Below the pieces are notes generated by a model. It did no database searches. It was not told the DNA's origin and worked only from the letters and a program-made list of their open reading frames with translations. DNA of 64,000 bases from Azospirillum doebereinerae (GTDB lineage Bacteria > Pseudomonadota > Alphaproteobacteria > Azospirillales > Azospirillaceae), in the NCBI RefSeq assembly GCF_003989665.1, contig NZ_RZIJ01000014.1, forward strand, positions 124,001 to 188,000, in the 5' to 3' direction. Below are positions 30,576 to 39,301 of the stretch, piece after piece (positions within the stretch are counted from its first letter, which is position 1; the number at the start of each line of letters is the position of its first letter). The position numbers and the translations under genes were made by a program.

Positions 30576-31382
30576 ATGGACACCAGCATCGCCCCGCCGG
30601 CCACCACCCCGGCCACCGGTGAAATCTCCTTCACGGTCGACGGCTTCGTCGCCACCATCGTCCTGAACCGCCCGCAGAAACTCAACGCGGTGACGCCGGA
30701 GATGGCGGCGGATCTCGTCGCCGCCGTGCGCCGCTGCAACGAAGACGATCAAATCCGCTGCGTCGTGCTGACCGGGGCCGGGCCGAAGTCCTTCTCCTGC
30801 GGGTCCGACATCCGCGACCTGGACCGCTACGACACCGCCTGGAACTTCCGCAACCGCGAAGACTATTGCGACGCCGTCCGGGCGCTGCGCAAGCCGTCCA
30901 TCGCCGCCGTCAACGGCTACGCCTTCGGCGGCGGGCTGGAGACGGCGATGAGCTGCGACATCCGCCTCGCCTCGGAGAACGCGCAGTTCGCGGCGCCGGA
31001 GATCAAGCTCGGCTGGATCGGCGGCGGCGGGGTCGCGGCCTTCCTGTCGCACTCCATCGGCGCGTCGAACGCGGCGCTGATGATCATGACCGGCGACCCG
31101 GTGGACGCCGCCCGGGCGCTGGCCTGGGGGCTGGTCAGCGAGGTGGTGCCGGCCGACCGCCTGCTGGCCCGCGCGCAGGAGATCGCCGCCGTCATCGCCA
31201 GCCGCGCGCCCATCGCGGCGGAAACGGCCAAGCTGAACCTCAAGGCCGCCCACACCATGCCGATCGAGAAGGCCATCGGCTACGAGCGCGACCTCCAGAC
31301 CATCTGCTTCGCCACCGAGGACGCGCTGGAAGGCCGCGCCGCCTTCAAGGACAAGCGCCCGCCGGTCTTCCGGCGCAAGTGA
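30576..31382 (+). CDS. Enoyl-CoA hydratase/isomerase (crotonase) family protein
   Basis: 268 residues with the crotonase fold. The oxyanion-hole regions are 'SCGSDIRDL' and 'AFGGGLETAM', and both glutamates of hydratases appear to be kept: one in GGGLET and one in 'APEIKLGWIGGGG'. It would add water to, or remove it from, a CoA thioester made by the CoA-transferase upstream. It starts 11 nt after the binding-protein-like gene and 13 nt before the XylX-like gene. Whether it works on the same carbon skeleton as XylX is unknown. Confidence 0.9.
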   Translation: MDTSIAPPATTPATGEISFTVDGFVATIVLNRPQKLNAVTPEMAADLVAAVRRCNEDDQIRCVVLTGAGPKSFSCGSDIRDLDRYDTAWNFRNREDYCDAVRALRKPSIAAVNGYAFGGGLETAMSCDIRLASENAQFAAPEIKLGWIGGGGVAAFLSHSIGASNAALMIMTGDPVDAARALAWGLVSEVVPADRLLARAQEIAAVIASRAPIAAETAKLNLKAAHTMPIEKAIGYERDLQTICFATEDALEGRAAFKDKRPPVFRRK

Positions 31383-31395
31383 GGGGAACCGGACC

Positions 31396-32583
31396 ATGAG
31401 CAAGCGCCCTCTGCACCTCGACCCGGCCGTCGCCCTGCCGGCCGACCGCGACGCCCTGCTGGTCGGCCGCGTCTGGCGGCCCGAGCTTGGCGGCCCGTCG
31501 GTGGTCGCGATCCGCGACGGCGGGGTGTTCGACATCACGTCGCGCGACGCGCCGACCGTGCGCGACCTGATCGAGACCGGCGAGGCCGCCGCGCTGGCGC
31601 GCAGCCTGCCCGGCGAACGGATCGGAAGCATCGCCGACCTGCTCGCCAACGCCGACGAGGACATGCGCCGGACCGACCGGCCCTGGCTGCTGGCGCCCAT
31701 CGACCTCCAGGCGGTGAAGGCGTCGGGCGTGACCTTCGTGGTCAGCCTGCTGGAGCGCGTCATCGAGGAGCAGGCGCGCGGCGCCCCGGAAAAGGCGCTG
31801 GCCATCCGCGCCGACATCGACGCGCTGATCGGCCGCGACCTGTCCACCCTGAAGCCCGGCTCCCCCGAGGCCATGGAGGTCAAGAAGGCGCTGATCGCGC
31901 GGGGCGTCTGGTCGCAGTACCTGGAGGTCGGCATCGGCCCCGACGCCGAGATCTTCACCAAGGGCCAGCCCCTGTCGGCGGTCGGCACCGGCGCCCATGT
32001 CGGCATCCCGCCCAGCTCGACCTGGAACAACCCGGAGCCGGAGGTCGCCATGGTGGTGTCCAGCCGGGGCGTCATCGTCGGCGCCACGCTGGGCAACGAC
32101 ATGAACCTGCGGGATGTGGAGGGCCGGTCCGCCCTGCTGCTCGGCAAGGCCAAGGACAACAACGCGAGCTGTTCGCTCGGCCCCTTCATCCGTCTGTTCG
32201 ACGACCGCTTCACCCTGGATTCGGTGCGCAACGCCGAGCTTGGGCTGACGGTGGAGGGCAGCGACGGCTTCCGGCTGGAGGGCGCCTCCTCCATGGCGCG
32301 GATCAGCCGCGACCCGGTCGATCTGGTGGCGGCCACCATCGGCGAGAACCACCAGTACCCGGACGGCTTCATCCTGCTGCTGGGCACCATGTTCGCGCCG
32401 GTGCAGGACCGCGACCGGCCGGGCGAGGGCTTCACCCACAAGATCGACGACGTGGTGACGGTCGCCACGCCGGCGCTTGGTGCCCTGTCCAACCGGGTCC
32501 GCCATTGCGCGGCCTGCGCGCCGTGGGAGTTCGGCGCCGGCGCCCTGATGCGCAATCTGGCCGGCCGGGGCCTGCTCGGCTGA
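31396..32583 (+). CDS. XylX-like 2-keto-3-deoxy-pentonate dehydratase (FAH family)
   Basis: 395 residues, the length of XylX of the Weimberg pathway. Several stretches match what I recall of that family: 'LLAPIDLQAVKASGVTF', 'SQYLEVGIGPDAEIFTKGQ', 'NNPEPEVAMV' with metal-binding Glu214 and Glu216, and 'FGAGALMRNLAGRGLL' at the end. Members dehydrate 2-keto-3-deoxy-xylonate or -arabinonate to 2-oxoglutarate semialdehyde. The next gene is a matching aldehyde dehydrogenase, supporting this assignment over a generic fumarylacetoacetate hydrolase. The starting sugar (xylose, arabinose or another) is not determined. Confidence 0.82.
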   Translation: MSKRPLHLDPAVALPADRDALLVGRVWRPELGGPSVVAIRDGGVFDITSRDAPTVRDLIETGEAAALARSLPGERIGSIADLLANADEDMRRTDRPWLLAPIDLQAVKASGVTFVVSLLERVIEEQARGAPEKALAIRADIDALIGRDLSTLKPGSPEAMEVKKALIARGVWSQYLEVGIGPDAEIFTKGQPLSAVGTGAHVGIPPSSTWNNPEPEVAMVVSSRGVIVGATLGNDMNLRDVEGRSALLLGKAKDNNASCSLGPFIRLFDDRFTLDSVRNAELGLTVEGSDGFRLEGASSMARISRDPVDLVAATIGENHQYPDGFILLLGTMFAPVQDRDRPGEGFTHKIDDVVTVATPALGALSNRVRHCAACAPWEFGAGALMRNLAGRGLLG

Positions 32584-32620
32584 GGCCGGGCGACCGGAAC
32601 GAGGAAAAAGGACGACGTCC

Positions 32621-34210
32621 ATGACCACCGCCACCATCACCGGCTCCATGCTGATCGGCTCCACCGCGCTGCGCGGCGGCGACGGCGACCTTTACGCGGT
32701 CGACCCGGCCACCGGCGAACGGCTCGACCCCGCCTTCGGCGGCGGCGGGGCGGCCGAGGTCGAACGCGCCTGCGCGCTCGCCGGGCAAGCCTTCGACGCC
32801 TACCGCGAAACCGGCCTGGAACAACGCGCCGCCTTCCTGGAGGCCATCGCCCAGAACATCCTGGACATCGGCGACGCCCTGATCCAGCGCGCCATGGCCG
32901 AGAGCGGCCTGCCGCGCGCCCGTCTGGAGGGGGAGCGCGGCCGCACCGTCGGCCAGCTCCGCCTGTTCGCCCAGACCGTGCGCGAGGGAAGCTGGCTCGA
33001 CGCCCGCATCGACCCGGCCCAGCCCGAGCGCAGCCCCCTGCCCCGCGCCGACCTGCGCCAGCGCCAGATCCCGCTCGGTCCCGTCGCGGTGTTCGGCGCC
33101 AGCAACTTCCCGCTGGCCTTCTCGGTGGCCGGTGGCGACACCGCCTCGGCGCTGGCCGCCGGCTGCCCGGTGGTGGTCAAGGCGCATTCCGCCCATCCCG
33201 GCACGTCCGAGCTGGTCGGCCGCGCCGTCCAGGCCGCCGTCGCGTCCTGCGGCCTGCCGGAGGGCGTGTTCTCGCTGCTGTTCGGCGCCGGCAGCCGCAT
33301 CGGCACGGCGCTGGTCGCCGACCCGCGCATCAAGGCGGTCGGCTTCACCGGCTCGCGCCGGGGCGGCGTCGCGCTGATGCGGGTCGCCGCCGACCGGCCC
33401 GAACCGATCCCGGTCTACGCGGAGATGAGCAGCATCAACCCGGTCTTCCTGATGCCGGCGGCGCTGGCTGCCCGCGCCGACGCGTTGGGCCGGGCCTTCG
33501 TCGCCTCGCTGACCATGGGCGCCGGACAGTTCTGCACCAACCCCGGCCTGCTGCTGGCGGTGGACGGTCCCGACCTCGACCGCTTCCTGGCCTCGGCCGC
33601 CGAGGCGCTGGACGGCAGCGCCGCGCTGACCATGCTGACGCCGGGCATCCACGCCGCCTACGACGAGGGCGTCGCCGCTCTGACCGGCAACGCGTCGGTC
33701 GAAACGCTGGCACGCGGCACGGCCTGTTCCGGCCCCAACCAAGCGCGGGCTGCCCTCTTCGCCACCTCGGCCGCCGCCTTCCTCGCCGACCCGGCGCTTC
33801 AGGAGGAGGTGTTCGGCTCGGCCTCGCTGGTCGTCCGCTGCCCGGACCTCGCCACGTTGCGGACGGTGGCGGAACGGTTGGAGGGGCAGCTGACCGCGAC
33901 ACTCCAGATGGACGCGGACGACGCGGCGGCGGTGGCGGCCCTGCTGCCGGTGCTGGAGCGCAAGGCCGGCCGCATCCTCGCCAACGGCTGGCCGACCGGG
34001 GTGGAGGTCTGCCACGCGATGGTGCATGGCGGCCCCTTCCCGGCCACCTCGGACAGCCGCTCCACCTCGGTCGGCACGGCAGCGATCAAGCGCTTCCTGC
34101 GCCCGGTCTGCTACCAGGACCTTCCGGCCGCCCTGCTGCCCGAAGCCTTGCGCGACGGCAACCCGCTGGCCCTCTGGCGGCGGATCGACGGCGCGCTCGC
34201 CAAGGCCTGA
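32621..34210 (+). CDS. Aldehyde dehydrogenase, 2-oxoglutarate semialdehyde type
   Basis: 529 residues, typical of the long NADP-type KGSADH/2,5-dioxovalerate dehydrogenases. Visible motifs: 'VAVFGASNFPLAFS' with the active-site Asn, 'VKAHSAHPGTSEL', the cofactor loop 'GFTGSRRGG', Glu in 'YAEMSSINPVF', and the catalytic Cys305 in 'GAGQFCTNPG'. It would oxidise 2-oxoglutarate semialdehyde to 2-oxoglutarate, the last step after the XylX-like dehydratase, feeding the TCA cycle. The start at 32621 is 37 nt after the XylX-like stop. Last enzyme gene before the transporter genes. Confidence 0.9.
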   Translation: MTTATITGSMLIGSTALRGGDGDLYAVDPATGERLDPAFGGGGAAEVERACALAGQAFDAYRETGLEQRAAFLEAIAQNILDIGDALIQRAMAESGLPRARLEGERGRTVGQLRLFAQTVREGSWLDARIDPAQPERSPLPRADLRQRQIPLGPVAVFGASNFPLAFSVAGGDTASALAAGCPVVVKAHSAHPGTSELVGRAVQAAVASCGLPEGVFSLLFGAGSRIGTALVADPRIKAVGFTGSRRGGVALMRVAADRPEPIPVYAEMSSINPVFLMPAALAARADALGRAFVASLTMGAGQFCTNPGLLLAVDGPDLDRFLASAAEALDGSAALTMLTPGIHAAYDEGVAALTGNASVETLARGTACSGPNQARAALFATSAAAFLADPALQEEVFGSASLVVRCPDLATLRTVAERLEGQLTATLQMDADDAAAVAALLPVLERKAGRILANGWPTGVEVCHAMVHGGPFPATSDSRSTSVGTAAIKRFLRPVCYQDLPAALLPEALRDGNPLALWRRIDGALAKA

Positions 34211-34219
34211 AGCGGGGGA

Positions 34220-34248
34220 TGGGATCGGGGGATTCACGAACGATCCCA
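34220..34248. terminator. Stem-loop between enzyme and transporter genes
   Basis: TGGGATCG (34220-34227) and CGATCCCA (34241-34248) form a perfect 8-bp stem with a 13-nt loop just after the aldehyde dehydrogenase stop. No T-run follows, so it may reduce readthrough or stabilise the 3' end rather than act as an efficient intrinsic terminator. Confidence 0.35.
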
Positions 34249-34349
34249 AGGCGCAACAAACGAGCGACATACTCTGGTAGGCTCCCCAAAACGCCGCCCG
34301 AGACACGACAACCGAACAAATCGAACGAAAATCCGGAGGAGGACGCAGC

Positions 34350-35603
34350 ATGAAGCCGTTTCTGACCATCATTTCGAGCGCGGCACCCATCCTGGCGGCG
34401 GGCGTGGCGCTGGCGACGGCTTCCGGCGCCATGGCCCAGTCGCCGGGCAAGACCGTGGTGACCTTCGCCGCCTCCCACTTCGCGGAGGTCGGACGCGGCG
34501 ACCGGCTGAAGGCCTGGGTCGAGACGTTCAACAAGGCCAACCCCGACATCGAGGTCAAGCCGGTCACCATCCCGTTCTCCTCCTTCGCAACCACCATCTT
34601 CACGCAGATGGGCGGCAACGGCGGCCCCGACATCGTCCGCTTCGATCTTCCCGAATTCTACGCGGCGGTCGCCGCCAAGTCGGTGCTGCCGATCGACGAC
34701 ATCGTCAAGGACGGCGAGCACAACTTCACCAGCGCCGACACGTACATGAAGATCGACGGCAAGCGCTACGGCTTCGCCTTCGACACCGCCAACTACGCGA
34801 TGGTCTACAACGCGGCGCTGCTGCCGGGCGGCACCCCGCCCAAGACCTTCGAGGAGTTCGTGAATCTCGCCAAGGCGGCGACCAAGGACGGCAACTACGG
34901 CTACGCCTACCGCGCCACCATGGCCGAGCGGGGCGGCTTCTGGTACGACCTGACCAACTTCGTCTACGGCTTCGGCGGGCGCTGGTCCAAGCCCGACGGC
35001 ACCCCGACCTTCAACAGCCCGGAGGTCGTCGCCGGCGTCGCCGCCTACAAGACCGTCTACGACGCCGGCATGACGCCCAAGGGCACCGACGCCGCCACCT
35101 ATCGGCGGATGTTCTGGGAAGGCAAGGTCGCCATGGAGATCGACAACGGCGGCGTCGCCACCATCCTGACCTCGCAGGGCAAGGCGCACCCGATCTCCGC
35201 CGCCCCCTCGCCCTTCCCGCACAAGGAGCAGGGAATGATCCTGGCTCCGGTCACCATCAACGCCAACACCAAGGTGAAGGAGGCCGCCGGCAAGTTCCTG
35301 CGCTGGAGCCTGCAACCCCAGCAGCAGCAGGAGTTGCAGACCCTGCTCGGCGCCGCCAACGTCGCGATCACGGTGGAGCGCACGCCCGAGGAGCTGGCGG
35401 CGATGCCCTGGCTGAAGGTCTACGACGCGCAGACCCCCAACAGCGTCCCGGCCCTGCCCCAGGGGCTGGAGACCAAGGCGCCGGAGATCCAGCAGGTCGT
35501 GGTGCAGCAGGTGCTGAAGGTGCTGCAGGGCGGCGTCGCCCCGCAGGCCGCCATGGACGAGGCCCAGCGCCAGATCACCTCCCGCGTCCTCGCCCAGAAG
35601 TAA
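34350..35603 (+). CDS. Sugar ABC transporter substrate-binding protein
   Basis: 417 residues with an N-terminal Sec signal (hydrophobic 'AAPILAAGVALATASGAMAQ', cleavage near AMAQ). The mature part has the family-1 binding-protein pattern: 'FNKANPDIEVKPVTIPF', 'GGNGGPDIVRFDLPEFYAA', 'KRYGFAFDTANYAMVYN'. It acts in the periplasm and delivers a sugar or related solute to the permeases encoded downstream. A GGAGGAGGA ribosome site precedes the ATG at 34350. A strong hairpin follows the gene, likely giving more binding protein than permease. It probably imports the substrate of the upstream catabolic genes. Confidence 0.92.
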   Translation: MKPFLTIISSAAPILAAGVALATASGAMAQSPGKTVVTFAASHFAEVGRGDRLKAWVETFNKANPDIEVKPVTIPFSSFATTIFTQMGGNGGPDIVRFDLPEFYAAVAAKSVLPIDDIVKDGEHNFTSADTYMKIDGKRYGFAFDTANYAMVYNAALLPGGTPPKTFEEFVNLAKAATKDGNYGYAYRATMAERGGFWYDLTNFVYGFGGRWSKPDGTPTFNSPEVVAGVAAYKTVYDAGMTPKGTDAATYRRMFWEGKVAMEIDNGGVATILTSQGKAHPISAAPSPFPHKEQGMILAPVTINANTKVKEAAGKFLRWSLQPQQQQELQTLLGAANVAITVERTPEELAAMPWLKVYDAQTPNSVPALPQGLETKAPEIQQVVVQQVLKVLQGGVAPQAAMDEAQRQITSRVLAQK

Positions 35604-35609
35604 CGCTCC

Positions 35610-35642
35610 GGCCGGCGGCGCCCCGGCGCCGCCGGCCCTTTT
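35610..35642 (+). terminator. Strong GC hairpin with T-tract after binding-protein gene
   Basis: GGCCGGCGGCGCC (35610-35622) and GGCGCCGCCGGCC (35625-35637) form a perfect 13-bp stem, followed by CTTTT. It lies between the binding-protein and permease genes of one operon, as is common for partial terminators that protect the upstream mRNA. Confidence 0.8.
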
Positions 35643-35656
35643 CCGGAAACCGCATC

Positions 35657-36607
35657 ATGATGAGCAGGACCGCGAACCAACCCAAGGCCCGGCCCGAGGC
35701 CGTCCCGCGCGCCGCGCCGCTCGACCACGGCCGCTGGGTTCCCGCCTTCTTCGTCGCCCCGGTGGCGCTCTATCTCCTGGTCTTCCAGGGCTACCCGCTG
35801 ATCCAGGAATTCCTGCTGAGCGTCACCTCGACCTCGCTGCTGGATCCGACCAAGCATGCCTTCGTCGGCTTCGAGAACTACCGCGAGCTTCTGCTCGATT
35901 CCGAATTCCATCAGGTGCTGCGCGTCACCGCGATCTACACGGTGGTCTGCGTCCTCGCCTCCATCGGGCTCGGCCTGCTGGCGGCGCTGCTGCTCGACGG
36001 GGCGTTTCCCGGGCGCGGCCTCGCGCGCGCCCTGGTGACCATCCCCTGGGCCGCCCCGCCGGTCGCGGCGGCGCTGATCTTCGTGTGGATGTTCAACGCG
36101 CAGTACGGGCTGTTCAGCCATCTGGCCCAGTTCCTCGGCCTGTCCTCGGGCGGCACGAACTGGCTGGACGAGCCGTCCTACGCCCTGCCCGCCATCCTCA
36201 TCACCACGATCTGGCAGATCTTCCCCTTCTCCTCCGTCGTCATCCTGGCCGCCCTCCAGGGCGTGCCGTCGGAACTGCGCGAGGCGGCGGTGATCGACGG
36301 GGCCGACCGGCTCAGCGTGTTCCGCGCGGTGGTCTGGCCGACCATCCGCCCGTCCGTCGCGCTGCTGACGCTGCTGATCACCGTCTGGTCGCTGCGCCGC
36401 TTCGACGTGATCTGGCTGATGACCCAGGGCGGCCCGCTGGGCGAGACCAACACGCTGGTCATCGACCTGTACCGCCGCGCCTTCGTCTACCTCGACCTCG
36501 GCCGGGCGGCGGCGGTCGGCATCGTCGGGCTGGTGATCGCCATCCTGGTGACCTTCGCCTATTTCTGGCTGTCGCTGCGCGCCGAAAAGGCCAGCGGGAA
36601 ACGGTGA
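35657..36607 (+). CDS. Sugar ABC transporter permease (MalF type)
   Basis: 316 residues with six or so transmembrane helices after a 30-residue cytoplasmic N-terminus; first helix 'FFVAPVALYLLVFQGYPL'. The EAA loop that contacts the ATPase is present near residue 215 ('LREAAVIDGADRLSVFRAVVWPTIRP'-type pattern). It forms a heterodimer with the product of the next gene, whose start is 5 nt after this stop. Inner-membrane component of the importer. Confidence 0.92.
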   Translation: MMSRTANQPKARPEAVPRAAPLDHGRWVPAFFVAPVALYLLVFQGYPLIQEFLLSVTSTSLLDPTKHAFVGFENYRELLLDSEFHQVLRVTAIYTVVCVLASIGLGLLAALLLDGAFPGRGLARALVTIPWAAPPVAAALIFVWMFNAQYGLFSHLAQFLGLSSGGTNWLDEPSYALPAILITTIWQIFPFSSVVILAALQGVPSELREAAVIDGADRLSVFRAVVWPTIRPSVALLTLLITVWSLRRFDVIWLMTQGGPLGETNTLVIDLYRRAFVYLDLGRAAAVGIVGLVIAILVTFAYFWLSLRAEKASGKR

Positions 36608-36611
36608 CCCC

Positions 36612-37433
36612 ATGATCAAGACCCATACCGCCCGCCTGATCGCCGTGCTGGCCCTGCTGGGCGTCGCGGCCTTCCCGCTCTACTGGATGTTCGTCACCTC
36701 GCTGACGCCGTCCGAGCAGCTCTTCTCCCCCTCCCCCCGGATGCTGCCGACGCTGTCGCAGATCGCCACCTACGCCGACGCCTTCACCGAAACCTCGCTG
36801 CGGCTCTGGCTGGTCAACAGCCTGATCGTCGCGGTCGGCACGACGGCGCTCAGCATCGGTCTGGCGGTGCTGCCCGCCTACGCGCTGTCGCGGCTGGACT
36901 TCCGGGGCAAGCTGCTGCTGGGCTTCGCGCTGTTCATGACGCAGATGCTGCCCGAGGCGATGCTGGTGGTGCCGCTCTACGACATCTTCACGCAGCTCTC
37001 GCTGCTCAACACGCTGCTCGGCCTGATCTTGGCCAACACGGCCTTCACCGTCCCGGTGGTGACCTGGATCCTGAAGGGCGCCATCGACGGCGTGCCCTCG
37101 GAGATCGAGGAGGCGGCGCGGATCGACGGCTGTTCGCGGCTCGGCATCGTGCTGGCGGTGGTGCTGCCGCTGATCGCGCCGACGCTGGCGGCGGCGGCGG
37201 TGATCGCCTTCTTCCACGGCTGGAACGAATACGTCTTCGCCCAGACCTTCATCAGCGACGACACGTTGCGCACCGCCTCGGTCGGGCTGGCCAGCTTCGT
37301 CGGCGAGCTGAGCACCCCGGTCCACACCGTCATGGCGGTCGGCATCGTCTACACGCTGCCGGCGGTCGTCTTCTACCTGTTCGTCCAGCGCTACGTGGTC
37401 GCCGGCATGACCTCCGGCGGCGTCAAGGGCTGA
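36612..37433 (+). CDS. Sugar ABC transporter permease (MalG type)
   Basis: 273 residues, six predicted transmembrane helices starting with 'LIAVLALLGVAAFPLYWMF'. The EAA loop is visible near residue 168 ('EIEEAARIDGCSRLGIVLAV' pattern), and the 'FFHGWNEYVFAQTF' segment is typical of MalG-type permeases. Pairs with the MalF-type permease just upstream. Inner membrane. Confidence 0.92.
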   Translation: MIKTHTARLIAVLALLGVAAFPLYWMFVTSLTPSEQLFSPSPRMLPTLSQIATYADAFTETSLRLWLVNSLIVAVGTTALSIGLAVLPAYALSRLDFRGKLLLGFALFMTQMLPEAMLVVPLYDIFTQLSLLNTLLGLILANTAFTVPVVTWILKGAIDGVPSEIEEAARIDGCSRLGIVLAVVLPLIAPTLAAAAVIAFFHGWNEYVFAQTFISDDTLRTASVGLASFVGELSTPVHTVMAVGIVYTLPAVVFYLFVQRYVVAGMTSGGVKG

Positions 37434-37495
37434 TCCCGCCCCTCCCCCATCCTCCCGGCCCGCGCCGGACCGCAAGACTTCGAAGGGAAAAGCCC

Positions 37496-38731
37496 ATGGC
37501 TATCAAATTGGAGAATGTGACCAAGTCGTTCGGCGCCCTGACGGTGATCGACAACGTCAGCCTGGAGGTCGGCGACGACGAGTTCCTGGTGCTGCTGGGG
37601 CCGTCCGGCTGCGGCAAATCCACCATCCTGCGCATGATCGCCGGGCTGGAGACCGTCAGCAGCGGCCAGATCCATCTGGGCGGCAAGCGCGTCGACCAGT
37701 TGCCGCCGAGCGGCCGCGACATGGCCTTCGTCTTCCAGTCCTACGCGCTCTACCCGCACATGACGGTGCGCCGGAACATCGCCTTCCCGCTGATCATGCG
37801 GCAATTCCGCTGGTGGTTCCACATTCCGGTGATCGGCGACCTCTTCAAGCGCCGCATCGAGAACTCGCCCGAGGTGCGCGGTCTGGTGGAGCGCACCGCC
37901 GACATGCTGGCCCTGACCAAGGTGCTGGACCGCCACCCCCGCACCCTGTCGGGCGGCCAGCGGCAGCGCGTGGCGCTGGGCCGCGCCATGGTGCGCCAGC
38001 CCTCGGCCTTCCTGATGGACGAGCCGCTGTCGAACCTGGACGCCAAGCTGCGCACCGCCATGCGGGCGGAGATCACGCAACTGCATCAGCGGGTCGGCGG
38101 CAACTTCGTCTACGTCACCCACGACCAGATCGAGGCGATGACGATGGGCACCCGCATCGCGCTGATGCGCGACGGGTCGCTGCAGCAGTTCGGCACCCCG
38201 CGCGAGATCTACGAGAAGCCCGCCAACACCTACGTCGCCCGCTTCATCGGCACGCCGCCGATGAACCTGATCGAGGCCGAGGTGGAGGGCATGACCGTTC
38301 GCGTCGGAACCAGCGTTCTCCCCCTACCCGACGGGGCCGAAAGACCAGTGTCCGGGGCGGCCTCCGGGACGGGGCGCAGCCGGGTGTGGCTCGGCCTGCG
38401 GCCCGGCGCCTTCGGCATCGTGCCGCCGGGCCAGGGCAAGAGCCTGGCCGGCACCGTCACCCTGGTCGAGCATGTCGGTGCGGAATCGCTGATCTCGGTG
38501 AAGCTGTCCGGCATCCGCACCGCGCACGACGACGACGGCGCCCCGACCGACGAGGTGATGGTGTCGGTCCCCGGCTACAGCGAGCTGCGCGTCGGCGAGG
38601 CGGTCGGCCTCGACTGCCACCTGAAGGACTTCTCGCTGTTCGACCAGGACAGCGGCCTGCGCGTCGGCGGGCGCGCGGCCGAGGACTTCACGACGAACGG
38701 CCGGGTCGGCGCCATCCGCACCGCCTCCTGA
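37496..38731 (+). CDS. Sugar ABC transporter ATP-binding protein (UgpC/MalK type)
   Basis: 411 residues. Nucleotide-binding motifs are complete: Walker A GPSGCGKST, signature LSGGQRQRVALGRAM, Walker B FLMDEPLSNLDAKLR, and switch His in YVTHDQIEAM. An insertion of about 30 residues after the Q-loop (residues about 100-130, 'MRQFRWWFHIPVIGDLFKRR') is longer than in most MalK proteins. The C-terminal 150 residues form the MOP/TOBE-like regulatory domain. It drives sugar import with the two permeases; gene order is binding protein, permease, permease, ATPase. Last gene of the operon. Confidence 0.92.
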   Translation: MAIKLENVTKSFGALTVIDNVSLEVGDDEFLVLLGPSGCGKSTILRMIAGLETVSSGQIHLGGKRVDQLPPSGRDMAFVFQSYALYPHMTVRRNIAFPLIMRQFRWWFHIPVIGDLFKRRIENSPEVRGLVERTADMLALTKVLDRHPRTLSGGQRQRVALGRAMVRQPSAFLMDEPLSNLDAKLRTAMRAEITQLHQRVGGNFVYVTHDQIEAMTMGTRIALMRDGSLQQFGTPREIYEKPANTYVARFIGTPPMNLIEAEVEGMTVRVGTSVLPLPDGAERPVSGAASGTGRSRVWLGLRPGAFGIVPPGQGKSLAGTVTLVEHVGAESLISVKLSGIRTAHDDDGAPTDEVMVSVPGYSELRVGEAVGLDCHLKDFSLFDQDSGLRVGGRAAEDFTTNGRVGAIRTAS

Positions 38732-38838
38732 CGGCCGTTCTTGCCGGGGATCGCATCCCGGCGGGAGGCGCCAGCGCAGCCTGCCGGGACCGGACGGGGC
38801 ACGGCCATCGGCGGTTCCTCGGGAAGCCGGGCCGCTCC

Positions 38839-38868
38839 GCCCGGCGCGTCGAAACGGTCGCGCCGGGC
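38839..38868. terminator. Stem-loop between convergent genes
   Basis: GCCCGGCGCG (38839-38848) pairs perfectly with CGCGCCGGGC (38859-38868) around a 10-nt loop, directly after the stop of the minus-strand gene and 108 nt after the ATPase stop. A second imperfect hairpin lies at 38743-38762. Probably a bidirectional terminator lacking a clear T-tract. Confidence 0.6.
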
Positions 38869-38869
38869 G

Positions 38870-39301
38870 TCATTCGATCTGGGACGTCATGACGAAGACC
38901 CCCGGCTGCGCCACCGTCTCATAGGAGATGACATAGAGCGAGTTGGCGGGGAAGGAGCAGGCCTGCTCCGGAATGACCCCGGTGCCCGGCCGGAAGGCGT
39001 AGGGGCGGGGTGGCGCCGCCGTTTCCGAACGTTTCGTCCGCATGACCGCCGGGGAGGCCAATGCCGTGGACTCCTCCGTCCAAAGCCATGCCGCCGGATC
39101 GCCGGAGCCGAGCTCATCGGCAAAGCTCCGCAACATATGCTGGCAGGTTTCCCGGCTCAGGCTGTGCACGGCCCGCTCGGTCAGCGTTCGTTCCGGCACC
39201 GCCGATGGGCCGGGAAGGAGCATGGTCACGACCAGGGCGCTGGAGAGAAGGCCAGCCAGCCCCCAACCGGCGGCGATGGAGAAATCCTGACCATCGATCA
39301 T
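38870..39301 (-). CDS. Small single-pass membrane protein, function unknown
   Basis: 143 residues. The ATG at 39301 is preceded by a strong AAAGGAGGGG site, which makes expression credible. Residues about 8-29 (AAGWGLAGLLSSALVVTMLL) form one membrane-spanning helix or signal anchor. The rest is probably periplasmic, carries two cysteines ('ETCQHM', 'EQACSFP') and ends in a beta-rich stretch 'LYVISYETVAQPGVFVMTSQ'. No family recognised. It stands alone between the sugar operon and the pxp genes. Confidence 0.6.
   Translation of the reverse strand: MIDGQDFSIAAGWGLAGLLSSALVVTMLLPGPSAVPERTLTERAVHSLSRETCQHMLRSFADELGSGDPAAWLWTEESTALASPAVMRTKRSETAAPPRPYAFRPGTGVIPEQACSFPANSLYVISYETVAQPGVFVMTSQIE

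Noticed and set aside
31396..32583. Fumarylacetoacetate hydrolase of tyrosine degradation
   Set aside because: Length, motifs and the neighbouring semialdehyde dehydrogenase fit XylX-type dehydratases better, and no other tyrosine catabolic genes are present.
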